In this document: positions 32,432-42,331 of the stretch, piece by piece | How positions within the stretch are numbered: position 1 is the stretch's first letter | Layout of the letters: every line of letters begins with the position of its first letter | Origin: Cryptomeria japonica | Lineage: Eukaryota; Streptophyta; Pinopsida; Cupressales; Cupressaceae | Length of the DNA stretch: 60,000 bases | Direction of reading: 5' to 3' | Assembly: GCF_030272615.1 (NCBI RefSeq) | Contig: NC_081414.1 | Coordinates: 825,808,896-825,868,895 of the forward strand | Program-made: the position numbers and the translations under genes | Notes under the pieces: model-generated | Told to the model about the DNA's origin: nothing | Database searches by the model: none | What the model saw: only the letters and a program-made list of their open reading frames with translations

Positions 32432-34741
32432 CTCAAAATTGCCAGTTTTGGAGTTGCCTGGCAAAATGTTGTAAAAGTGAGTTTTTAATGTGTTTTTGTT
32501 TTGAAAAGGTCTAGGCATGTTTTGCGTTTGGTTTGTAGGTGTGAGAAGTGTTCTTAGGTGTTTTGTGGGTTTTGAGATCAACCCTACACCTTCTAGGCAT
32601 CAAAGTTGTCATTTAGGCATCAAAAAATGTCAAATTTAGTGTTCTTGGACATGTACCTATCCGTACAGGAGGCTAACCAACCTGGAGTGGTATTTATTCT
32701 CCTATTGGAACTATTGTAAGGGTTGTTCAATCAGAGTTATCAACCATTTTGAAAGTTTGCACTCATTTTACCTTGTTTTTTCCTAGTTTCTAACTTGATG
32801 TGAACAGCAGTCCGTACACCTGTTGTACTTTTCCATACCATTCTTGCATTTTCAGTTTCTACTATTTTTTCTTAAACTTCTCACTTTGGTGGCATTCAAT
32901 TTCATTAAGTTTTGAGTTTGTAGCAAAATTGGTTGGATTTGACAGTTTCACTACCTTGTCTAGGAATTTGGCAAGGATGCTTGACCAACTTGGCTTCTTG
33001 AAGTCCTAAAATGTTCATGGCTTCTCAAGAACTAGTTGGTCAATTTGTAAATTATGTAAATATGTGTTTTGGTTTCAAGAGTGTAGGTGCAAGGAGTTTT
33101 GTGGCCATGGAGCCCTAGGCAAGTATGCCATTTGGCTAGGGTCTTGCATAAGTTTGATGCTTTGCTCTCCCACAACAATTGCATTCTTTTGGTGAATAGA
33201 CCTGTTTGATGTCCAAGTGATATATGCAAGCAAAGAGGCTTCCTAAGCCTAGAAAAGGAGGGTTATATGTTTCAGTTTTGTGAATTGTAAACCAAAACAG
33301 TGAGTCACTGTTTGGTAGTAGTTTTTCCTTCCTTTATTTGCTCTCCACCATTTATTGGTGTGTGAAAACCTTGTCAATAATTTGTTTGTTTGAAAACAAG
33401 AACAAAGAGAGGAATAAGCCCTTCCCATGGGTATTGTAAATGCCAAGATCAAACAATGATCTCTCTAGGCAAAATGATAAACGCCCAGCAGGCTGTCATA
33501 GTCATCTAGGACTGATTCTTACATTGTTTTGAAGATTGTTCATGTAATCTCCATTCTAAATTTTCAAGTATGAAGGATACTAAGCATAAAGGGGCAGAGT
33601 AATGTTAATAAAGCACAAAGTAGTCCTTTGAAAAGGAGTTTTAACAGTGTGAAGTGCAGGTCCAATGTGAAAAAGGCAGTGAGAGGGCAAAATGCAGTCA
33701 TATTTAACTTGATAGTGAACTATTTGTTAATTAAAATTGCCTAATGCCTTTTGTGTAGGGAAAATTGGATTCCTTCTTGTCTCTAATGTTGGCCATGTTC
33801 ATATGCTTCAATTTGTAATTGGAATTCTTGCAAAGTTGTGTTTGTAGAAGGCAAAAAGTGAAAAGTTGTCAAATGTTGCATTTCCCTTTTGTGCATTTTG
33901 TGAAAATCTTGTTCTTCACCTTGTGAGGTTTAAACCTTCTTGTTTATGGCCTGGTTAGTCAACAACAAGCTATAACTAAGTGTCCTTGAGTCATTTGGAG
34001 GATTTCAAGTTTGAAATTTGGTTTTTGCCAACAAGCCCTACCAAAACCCTCTTTTTATGCCCATTTTTGGGACAGTCATGGAGAAGGCCTTAGGGACCCC
34101 TAAACTTGGTGAATTTTCAAGAACTCCAAAAGGGTATCTAAATATGTGATTCTTTTAGTCTGGAAGTCCATCTCTTGATTAGGGTGAGCACAAATCCCCA
34201 AAAGGAGGGCTAATTGCTTGTAGCCTTTTTAGGCCTCAAAATTGAGTTTTTATCAAATCGGGGACACAAATGGTGGATGTAAAACACAAAAGTCATAAAT
34301 GCTAGTTGAAACAATTTTTCCTCACATGAATTTAACACTTTTTGTGTGGTAGTCTCCAAAAACTTAGTTTTAGCACTTGAGGAGGACTTCTACTTCTCAA
34401 AACGTAGAAGACAAATGACACCATTGGGAGCAAAACTTGGTATCAATGTGTAAACCAATAAAAGGAGACCTTGTGAAGTCAGGGAGTAGGTTAGGGATAG
34501 AGGAATGAATACCAAGAGGGTGAATAAGGAGTTAGTTTACCAAGCCAGAGTGATTATGGGGTTGAAGCCCTTGAGCAACCAAGAAGTCTTGTCTTACGGA
34601 GGTGGATCAAGAGGATGTTTCAAGTTGTCTATGAACCTTTTGCACTCTGATTACAACAACAATACCTTGAAATTAGTAAGGACCTATACTTAGTGGATAT
34701 ACAAGTCACTTGAGCATTCCACTTGCACTACCTCCCTATCA
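32432..34741 (+). repeat. F right inverted arm
   Basis: Inverted copy of the left arm. It starts abruptly inside the integrase gene (GGCTCAAAATTGCCAG at about 32432) and ends CTATCA at the array. No coding region is recognised. Confidence 0.8.
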
Positions 34742-36590
34742 TCAACCCTATTATGTCATAATAGGTCCTACTAAGGTCTGTCTTATGTCATAATAGGTCC
34801 TAGTAAGAGGTATAATGTCATAATAAGTCCTCTTAAGGGGTCTCATGACATAATAGGACCGATTATGTGATAATCGATAATATTATGTCATAATTGGTCC
34901 TACTAAGGGGTCTTATGTCATAATAGGTCCTAGTAAGAGGTACAATGCCATAATAGGTCTTCTTAAGGGGTCTTATGACATTTAATAGGATGTATTATGA
35001 CATAATAGGTCGTATTATGTCACAATAGGACCTATTATGTCACAATAGGACCTATTATGACATAACATGACCTATTATGTCATAATAAGATAATAGATCA
35101 TATTATGACATTATAGGTCCTATCATGTGACAATAGGTCCTATTATGACAGAATACCCCTCAACTCTCTCTAAACATACCATCTTTCTCTTCCAACCAAC
35201 TTATCTTTCTCTACATATGTAATAATAGGTCCTACTATGGGGTCTTATGTCATAATAGGTCCTCTTATGACATAATAGGTTGTATTATGACATAATAAGT
35301 CATATTATGTCACAATAGGACCTATTATGTCACAATGGGACCTATTATGACATAATAGGTCGTATTATAATATTATAGGTCCTATTATGACACAATACCC
35401 CTTAGCATGTCCTAGTAAGGGGTATAAAGTCACAATAGGTCCTCTTAACGGGTTTTATGACATAATATGACCTATGATGTCATAATAGGACCTACGATGA
35501 CATAATAGGACCTATTACATCATCATAGATCCTATTATGTCATAATTGGTTCTTTTATGAAATAATACCCTTTAACAGGTCCTACTAAGGGGCATAATGT
35601 TATAATAGGTCCTCTTAAGGGGTCTTATAACATAATAGGACCAATTATGACATGACAGGTTCTCTTAAGAGGTCTTATGACATTATAGGACCTATATGAC
35701 ATAATAGGTCCTATTATATGATAATCGATCCTATTATGTCATAATAGGTCCTACTAAGGGGTCTTATGTCATAATAGGTTCTAGTAAAAGGTATAATGTC
35801 ATAATAGGTCCTCTTAAGGGGTATTATGACACAAAAGGACCTATTATGACACAAAAGGACCTATTATGTCACAATGAGACCTATTATGACATAATAGGTC
35901 GTATTATGACATTATAGGTCCTATTATGTCACAATAGGTCTTGGTATGACATAATACCCCTTAACAAGTCCTACTAAGGGGTATAAAGTCATAATAGGTC
36001 CTCTTAAGGGATTTTATGACATTATATGACCCATGATGTCATAATAGGACCCATGATGACATAATAGGTCCTCTTAAGGGATTTTATGACATAATATGAC
36101 CTATGATGTCATAATAGGACCCATGATGACATAATAGGTCATATTATGTCATTATGGGTATTATGTCATCATGGGTCCTATTATGTCATAAGCAGTCCTA
36201 TTATGACATAATACCCTTCAATAGGTCCTACTAAGGGGTATAATGTCATAATACGTCCTCTTAAGGGGTCTTATGACATAATAGGACCTATTATGACATG
36301 ACATGTCCTCATAAGGGGTCTTATGACATTATAGGACCTATTATGACATAATAGGCCCTACTAAGAGGTCTTAAGTCATAATAGCTCCTATTAAGAGGTA
36401 TAATGTCATAATAGGTCCTTTTGAGGGGTCTTATGACATAATAAGACCTATTATGACTTAATAGGTCGTTTTATGTCATAATAGGACCTATTATGTCACA
36501 ATAGGACCTATTATGTCACAATGAGACTTATTATGACATAATAGGTTGTATTATGATATTATAGGTCCTATTACATCACAATTTATAAGA
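34742..36590. repeat. T right palindromic tandem array
   Basis: The longest surviving array segment, about 1.85 kb. It has the same 20-bp palindromic unit and the same secondary units (CTACTAAGGGGTCTTATG, CCTCTTAAGGGGT). One block at 35186 restarts with the pyrimidine-rich lead-in. Runs of near-perfect units occur, for example near 35830-35945. Confidence 0.9.
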
Positions 36591-37751
36591 TCTTCTAAAA
36601 TCTAGAATCTGTATTATAACTCCTAGAGATCTGAAACCACTCTCAAACATCTTGCCAATAAATACATGAAATATAACTTAAAGTATAAGAAAGGAAAAAG
36701 ACAAAGGGAAATGTGACTTAAACTTAAATGTTATATTTCATGTGTATATAGTTTGTTTTAAAAAAATAAAATTATATATAGTTTATTTTAAAAAAAAAAA
36801 TTTAAAAAGGGAAACGGGATCTCGTTTGCTAAATGTTTTTTTAATTATTTTTAAAAACGAAACGGGATCCCGTTTTTAAAATTTCAAACTTTGGTTTGGT
36901 TGTAGCTTCGGTTTTGGTTTGGGAAATGGCTTGGAGAGCCGACCCTTTGGCTTGGACCTGGTTTGACCTACAACTTGAAGGCCAAATCAATCTTCATATA
37001 AAATAATGACTTCAAAAATATATCTGAACATCAAATTTTCAAAAAAAATTAAACAGTGAAAACCCATTATAGTAGAGACTATCTAGATTCGAAATATGTA
37101 ATTTAAAAAAAATTGATCAATATTTTTATTTTTAAAATAATTACTAATGAAAGAGGTCTATAAACTTGAAATAACATGGTTTTTTAGTTTTTTAATAACT
37201 TTTTTGTCTCTAAGTTCTTTGAAAAAAATTTTATATGGCATCTAGAGACAATTCTATACAGTTTAAAAAAAAAAAAAAAAAATGTTGTTTAGGTCAAATT
37301 ATGCTTGTCATACACAAGAATTTTTCAAAACAATGATTATGCTCAATAAAAAATTAACAAAAAAAAAATATGCAGAAAAAAATTACAAAAAAATATTCTC
37401 ATCAAAGGTGAGTGAGTTATAGATCTTTTCCCAAAAGGATTTATAAAAATAATTTCATTTAGGTCAAATTATGCTTGTCATACACGGGCATGGTATGGTC
37501 CTGAAAAGTGACTTTTAATCTATAGGTTTTAGTAATGCCTATTCAAACTTCATTTTTAAGATATGGGTATTAAAATAAATTATATATTTGGAAAGTAGAC
37601 TTCGAGCACTAAATTTTCTATTACTGAATTTTTTCAAGATTCATTCTTTAAGTGCCTCAAATATTTAGGTCAAACATGATGAAATTGAAAAAAATGGGAA
37701 AAAGCTTCCACTTTTTGACCAAAAAGTGGACACAACTTCTCGCAGGTACCC
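36591..37751 (-). repeat. T right terminal inverted repeat region with AT-rich insert
   Basis: Inverted relative to 21883-22254. Blocks in order from inside are ATGTGACTT...ATTTCATG (about 36710-36745), A/T-rich runs, AACGGGATCTCGTTT (about 36813), the perfect palindrome AAACGGGATCCCGTTT (36860-36875), and the outer repeat ending GCAGGTACCC. Between about 36900 and 37690 lies AT-rich sequence with no partner in the left arm; it contains the direct repeat TCAAATTATGCTTGTCATAC (about 37293 and 37465). This explains the unequal arm lengths. Confidence 0.65.
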
Positions 37752-37755
37752 AAAA

Positions 37756-38228
37756 CCCTAAAGTAACTAAGTACTTATCAATTCTTTCATACCAATCTCT
37801 ATGAGCTTTCTTGAGGCCATATAGAGATTTCTTGAATCTACACACATGAGTTTCTCTATTATGAATCTCATAATCTTCGAGTTGTTCAATATAGACTTCT
37901 TCCTCAATAGCACCATTAAGGAATGCAGTCTTTACATCCATCTGGTGTAATTTCCAACGTTTGGATACAACAATAGCTATAATAGTTCTAATGGAAGTAT
38001 ATCTAGCAATAGGAGCAAATGTTTCTTCATAATCTATGCCTTTTGAAAAAAACCACGAGCTACAAATCTAGCTTTATATTTCTCTATACTACCATCAGTA
38101 ACATGTTTAATTTTAAACAACCATTTGGAAGAAACAACAGACTTACCTTTAGGTCTAGGTACAATATCCTAGACATCATTCTTGATGATGGATTGATACT
38201 CTTCATCCATAGCTAACTTTCATGCTTG
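37756..38228 (-). pseudogene. Element D reverse transcriptase N-terminal part (right of insertion T)
   Basis: Read leftwards from 38228: stops after EEAMN, then DEEYQSIIKNDV, a stop, VPRPKGKSVVSSKWLFKIKH, a one-base shift near 38045, GIDYEETFAPIARYTSIRT, then MDVKTAFLNGAIEEEVYIEQ (from 37941) and WYERIDKYLVTLGF, which joins FYKND at 21882 across T. The RT fingers and palm are covered; the join is in frame after removing one AAAA. Confidence 0.85.
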
Positions 38229-39566
38229 CTAGTTCATGGCTTCTTCTATGCTGGATGGTTTAGCCTCAATGATGTTGCACATCATTGCAACATAGTTCAA
38301 GAGCTTCTGAGGTCTCTTACTTTCTCTGAAAGTGCCACTAGGGGCTACAAACTTTTCTGCATCTTGAATCATGCTTCTAACCCAAAGTGGTTTTTTCTTG
38401 CTAACTACAATGTCTCTAGGTCCATCAGTTGGAACCAGAGGTTCAGGAGGATCATCATGCTCAATAGGTTCAGGAGGTTCAATAGACTCCCTCTGAATCT
38501 CAGGGTTAGTATCGATATTCATATTTTGATTATCATTGACTTCTTTATCATTATCAATAAGAGATCCTTTAGATTTCTTGAAAGCAATATTTTCTTCAAA
38601 GGTGACATCCCTACTTACCTCAATATACCTTTGATCAGGAATGAAGATGCGAAATGCCTTGGAAGATTCACTATATCCAACAAGGATACCCTTCTTCCTG
38701 GAAGGCTCTAACTTAGTCCTCTTTTCCTTTGGCACATGAACATAGATAGGACTTCCAAAGATCCTTAGGTGATTGATATCTGGTTTGAATCCAGTGAAAG
38801 CTTCCTTAGAAGTTATGTTCTTCAGGATACGGTGAGGACATCTATTCTGAATGTATACTACAATCTTAGATGCTTTAGCCCATAGGGAGGTTTGCAGGTC
38901 CTGATCGTGAATCATAGCTTTGGTAGCTTCAACAATGGCTCTATTCTTTCATTCAACTACACCATTTTGCTGAGGATTGTAGGGAACGCAAAACTCCCTC
39001 TTAATTCCTGTTTCTACACAAAAGTCATTGAAGCCACTTCAGGTGTATTCACTTCCATTGTCAGATCTTAACACTTTAATCCTTTTACCAGACATATTTT
39101 TAGCTAAAGCTTTAAATTATTTGAACCTACTTAACACTTCATCAGATTCTTTAGATTTTAGAAAGTAAATCCAAGTATTTCTAGAGAAATCATCTATAAA
39201 TGTAACATAGTATAGAAATCCACTAGGTGAAGGAATAGACGTGGGTCCACATAGATCAGAATGAACAAGTGCTAATTTTTCTTTAGCTCTACTTTCACTT
39301 TTATGAAATGGACTTTTAGTGCTCTTACCTAATGCACAACCTTTGCAAGCACCATCATGAGATTGATTAAGTTTAGGCATACCTTTAACCATCTTTTCAA
39401 GTGAAGGAAGTACCTGATAGTGAAGATGGTCGAGTCTTCTATGCCATAGTTTGCAAGATTCAGGGGCTTCATGAATGAGTGCTCGAATGGGGTTAGCTGA
39501 GAGCTTATACAAACTATCACATCCATTTCCAATAACACAAGTAGATTTGATACTATATTTCTTAGG
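38229..39566 (-). pseudogene. Element D integrase
   Basis: One frame with stops. LWHRRLDHLHYQVLPSLEKM and CKGCALGKSTKSPFHKSES form the HHCC zinc-binding end. LVHSDLCGPTSIPS and FIDDFSRNTWIYFLKS carry the first catalytic Asp. The second Asp and the Glu region lie around 38900-39080. The C-terminal region starts at MIHDQDLQTSLWAKASKI (38915) and contains SPIYVHVPKEKRTKLEPSRK. Stops include a TAA after VLSRFK (39117) and TGAs within the next 180 bases. No frameshift is needed across the region, and the gag-protease frame is the same. Confidence 0.85.
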
Positions 39567-40169
39567 TCATGCAAGTAATTTACCCTCAAAGAATGCTATT
39601 TGAGAACCTTTATCTTGTAGGGAAGAAATAGAAATTAAATTCCTCTTAATTCCAGGGACAAATAAAATATCACTAAGATGTAAGGACATGCCAGATTTTA
39701 AATTTAAAGAACTACTACCAAAACCTCTTACCGAATACTGAGCATCATCACCAAGTACCACATGAAGGTTGGACTCTTTCTCCATCAAGTCTAAGAAATG
39801 CTCTCGATGTCTTATGATGTGTCTAGATCCACCACTGTCTATCAACCAAGTGTTACTATCAGTTGGCACATTCTTGGACAAGGCAGAAATGAAGAGATAG
39901 TCTCCATTATCCTCTAAATTTGCAACTTCATTCAAGTTGGCCTCTCCTTGCATGGGCGAATTCTGACATTCTTTGACATAATGTCCAAACTTGTCGCATC
40001 TGAAGCAACAGACACGTGGAAGATCACTTGGCTTCTTCCTTGAATCGAAAGCAGGAGGTCTAAAGTCTCTATCTCTTTTGAAGTTGTTCTTCTTCCAATG
40101 GCCTCCCTTTCTTCTAACATGTTGAGATGCAAGCACATGTTGATCTCCTCCATGAGAGCCTTTATGCAT
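39567..40169 (-). pseudogene. Element D zinc knuckle and protease
   Basis: Continues the gag frame after a TAA (40212-40214). It has a basic segment, the knuckle CFRCDKFGHYVKEC (all four ligands present), and the protease site WLIDSGGSRHI, where the catalytic Asp is present and DSGAS has become DSGGS. It ends at a TGA (39567-39569) where element B has Trp (LAWPKK). Confidence 0.85.
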
Positions 40170-40211
40170 TTCTCTGGCAACAAGGCGTGACTCCTCTTGA
40201 ATGCAATCTGA

Positions 40212-40745
40212 TTAGAGGCGATCGAAGGAAGGGAATTCAACTCTTCCACTTATGCTTTGAATGAAAGGATCCCAAGATTTAGGAAGACCATTCAAAGCAA
40301 TCATGACAATATCCTTGTCCATAGCCTTGCTTCCAATGGCACTGAGTTGGTCCTTCAATTCTGAAATTTTCATGAAGAAGGACATGACTGAATCTCCTTT
40401 GCACATTTTGACTTGAAGAAGATGTTGCCTCAATGTAAGTGTCCGACTGATGTTGTTGATCTCATATATCCCTTCTAGATGTTTAAACATCTCTCGGGTT
40501 GTCTTCAATTTGGAGATGACTGGAACAAGATGATCCTTCACAAAATCAATAAGGAATTTCTTTGCTTTGAGAGCATTCTTCTTGAATTGCTTTAGCTCTT
40601 CTGGATCCGAAGGTTCAATCAGATCTAAGTCTTCCACAAACTGTAACAACTCTAATTCTTCAAGAGCAAGGAGGACACAAACCTTCCATGATGTAAAGTT
40701 GAGGGCACTTTCAAGTCTATCCTCAACTTTCAAAACTATAACCAT
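40212..40745 (-). pseudogene. Element D gag N-terminal domain
   Basis: 178 codons from the ATG at 40745 (MVIVLKVEDRLESALNFTSW) to the TAA at 40212, about 70 bases from the primer site. The typical copia Gag core is present (FLIDFVKDHLVPVISKLKTT, FMKISELKDQLSAIGSKA, NGLPKSWDPFIQSISG). No stops occur inside it. Gag, protease, integrase and most of RT share one frame, the normal copia arrangement. Confidence 0.85.
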
Positions 40746-40816
40746 CTTGCAAAACTAAAACAACAAACCGAAAGTGAAGCACAACTAATAATCTGATTCT
40801 TTTGAATGAACCTAAA

Positions 40817-40828
40817 GCTCTGATACCA
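40817..40828 (-). promoter_or_regulatory. Primer-binding site of element D
   Basis: The + strand GCTCTGATACCA is the complement of the initiator methionine tRNA site and touches the LTR at 40829. Confidence 0.9.
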
Positions 40829-40925
40829 TGTTAATTTTAAGAAATTAGATGTTAATTTAAGCAATTAGATTATAATCAGATTGTGAATAAACAATAACAA
40901 CAATAAAACACAAGACAAAAGATAC
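40829..40925 (-). repeat. Element D 5' LTR, left piece (split by G)
   Basis: First 97 bp of the LTR (on the + strand) up to GATAC (40921-40925), where element G is inserted. It continues at 57069. Compared with the left LTR (19769 onward), the sequence is continuous when G and one GATAC are removed. Confidence 0.9.
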
Positions 40926-42311
40926 TGTAGTCACATAAATCTGTGCATTTTAATTAAATGAATATTTGCTATTTATTTGATTAAAAAATGCACTAGCCAT
41001 CAGTTAATTAAATTAACATTTCATTAATTCATCTTCAAACATTCTCTTATTAATTAAATAAATTATTTAATTTATTTTAATTAATTCATTAAACCAAATT
41101 CACACTCAATTAAATGAATAAATCATATTTATTCAATTTAATCCCCTTTCCTCTTTTAAATAAATTAAATAAAACATTTATTTAAAAACATAAATCCCCC
41201 CCACTTGCATTTTCCTACAAATGCAAGTTGCAACCACAAGTTGAAATAAACTAATTTTATTTTAATTAAAATCCTATTTTCCCTCACCCACCAAATCCAC
41301 TTGCAAACCTAACCCCCTTCTAGATTCTTCTAAACCCTTCCTAATTAACATAATCCATCCCCTAAATATTGTCACATTCCTAAGCAAATTGGAGTCACTT
41401 CTCAAAGACTCCAAAGTCTTTGAAAAGCAATTAATACTTTGTGTGTTCAACAAATTAACCTCTAAAGTCTTCCAAACCACTTATGGCTCTTACATGACCA
41501 TTAATGGTTAATTCCACTTGCACCCATGGTTAAGAAATTTGACCCCTAACTTAACCCTCATGTAACCCATGTGTCTCCTCAAGCATTTATTGCTTTGACC
41601 ATGGTTATCCCTTTAACCCTTGCACAAGAGTTTACCCCTTGGATAAAAGCTTTATCCAATGGATAACTCTAACCCAACCTTAACCCTACCTCCCAAGTTA
41701 ACTCTCAGGTCATGTCAAGCATTTAATGATTCTTCCCTCTCCTCTCAACCTCTCTCATGTTGACACTTGTCATCCTAGGATTGGGTTGAAATCCCTCACA
41801 TGGATCATGAACCATTCAATCCTGACCCTTGTTGAGATTACTCGATCTCAACCATCCATTGCTCCTTTTCTCCTATAAATAGAGCCCATTTCTTCATAAT
41901 TCAGATCCTGAAAACTTGTATGCATTTATCTTAGAGTCATTGTTAGATAGAGAGCATTTAGAATAATTCACTTTGGTCTAGAATTAATCTTAGTTAGTTA
42001 CATAATATCTCATTTCTTAGCTTGTTCATGTTTGCATTTTCATGAGCATTTACTTCATACTCTTGAATTTCCATAAGACATCCAAAAATAGTGCAAAAAG
42101 CTACTGAGAGCTACACTCATTTGGGAACTTGGAGAGGAGAGGAACAAGCGAGAGCTAATGGCGTAGGGAGCATCATGAGTCAAGTCTTAATGTTTATTCA
42201 TTTTTATCTCTAATATGCTTCTATGCTTAATCTTTCTTGATAATGCTTTTTAATGATTTAGTTTTATGTTGATTTGACTAACCCCCAGACTAATCGTTTT
42301 ATGGTGTTACA
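40926..42311 (+). repeat. Element G 5' LTR (1,386 bp)
   Basis: TGTAGTCACATAA to GGTGTTACA. A TATA box lies in CTATAAATAGAGCCC (about 41873). A very AT-rich U3 (40935-41200) precedes a gene-free C-rich part. The shadow ORF at 41274-41480 recurs identically at 56026-56232 because the LTRs are nearly identical there. Confidence 0.95.
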
Positions 42312-42331
42312 TTTGGTGAACCTGACGTGAA
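42312..42331 (+). promoter_or_regulatory. Primer-binding site region of element G
   Basis: TTTGGTGAACCTGACGTG directly follows the LTR, the position of the tRNA primer site. It starts with TGG as required to pair with the CCA end, but I cannot assign the tRNA. Confidence 0.65.

Larger units (their letters stand above)
29137..34741. mobile_element. F: palindromic retroelement with 2.3-kb inverted arms
   Basis: Begins TGATAGGGAGG and ends CCTCCCTATCA, so the two ends are inverted copies. The left arm (29137-31457) and right arm (32432-34741) are reverse complements, apparently better than 90% identical by eye. The 5-bp flanks are TCAAT (29132-29136) and TCAAC (34742-34746). Without F the array reads on as it does in other array units, so the insertion is precise. 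The unique centre (31458-32431) is the 3' end of a gypsy pol gene. TG...CA ends, a 5-bp duplication and pol sequence point to integrase-mediated insertion, but with LTR-like arms inverted instead of direct. Confidence 0.75.
21883..37751. mobile_element. T: giant inverted-repeat element with palindromic tandem arrays, superfamily unassigned
   Basis: An insertion in the RT gene of D. It is flanked by AAAA (21879-21882, 37752-37755); dropping one AAAA restores the RT reading frame exactly. The ends are inverted: GGGTAAGTGC on the left and GCAGGTACCC on the right, with 23 of the outer 32 positions paired, including TGTGTCCACTT. Further in, mirrored blocks follow on both sides: palindromes of type GGGATCCCGTTT, a poly-A/T tract, and ATACATGAAATATAA...AAGTCACATTT...GACAAAG. 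The interior is palindrome array. Without E and F it is about 5.0 kb and has no recognisable gene, so it would depend on a transposase supplied elsewhere. Confidence 0.75.

Noticed and set aside
30427-33452. Mirrored ORFs (30427-30636 with 33249-33452; 30870-31079 with 32800-33009)
   Set aside because: The pairing results from the inverted arms of F; the peptides have no recognisable domain.
21879-37755. T as a CACTA (EnSpm) element
   Set aside because: The ends are GGGTA, not CACTA, and the flanking duplication is four bases, not three.
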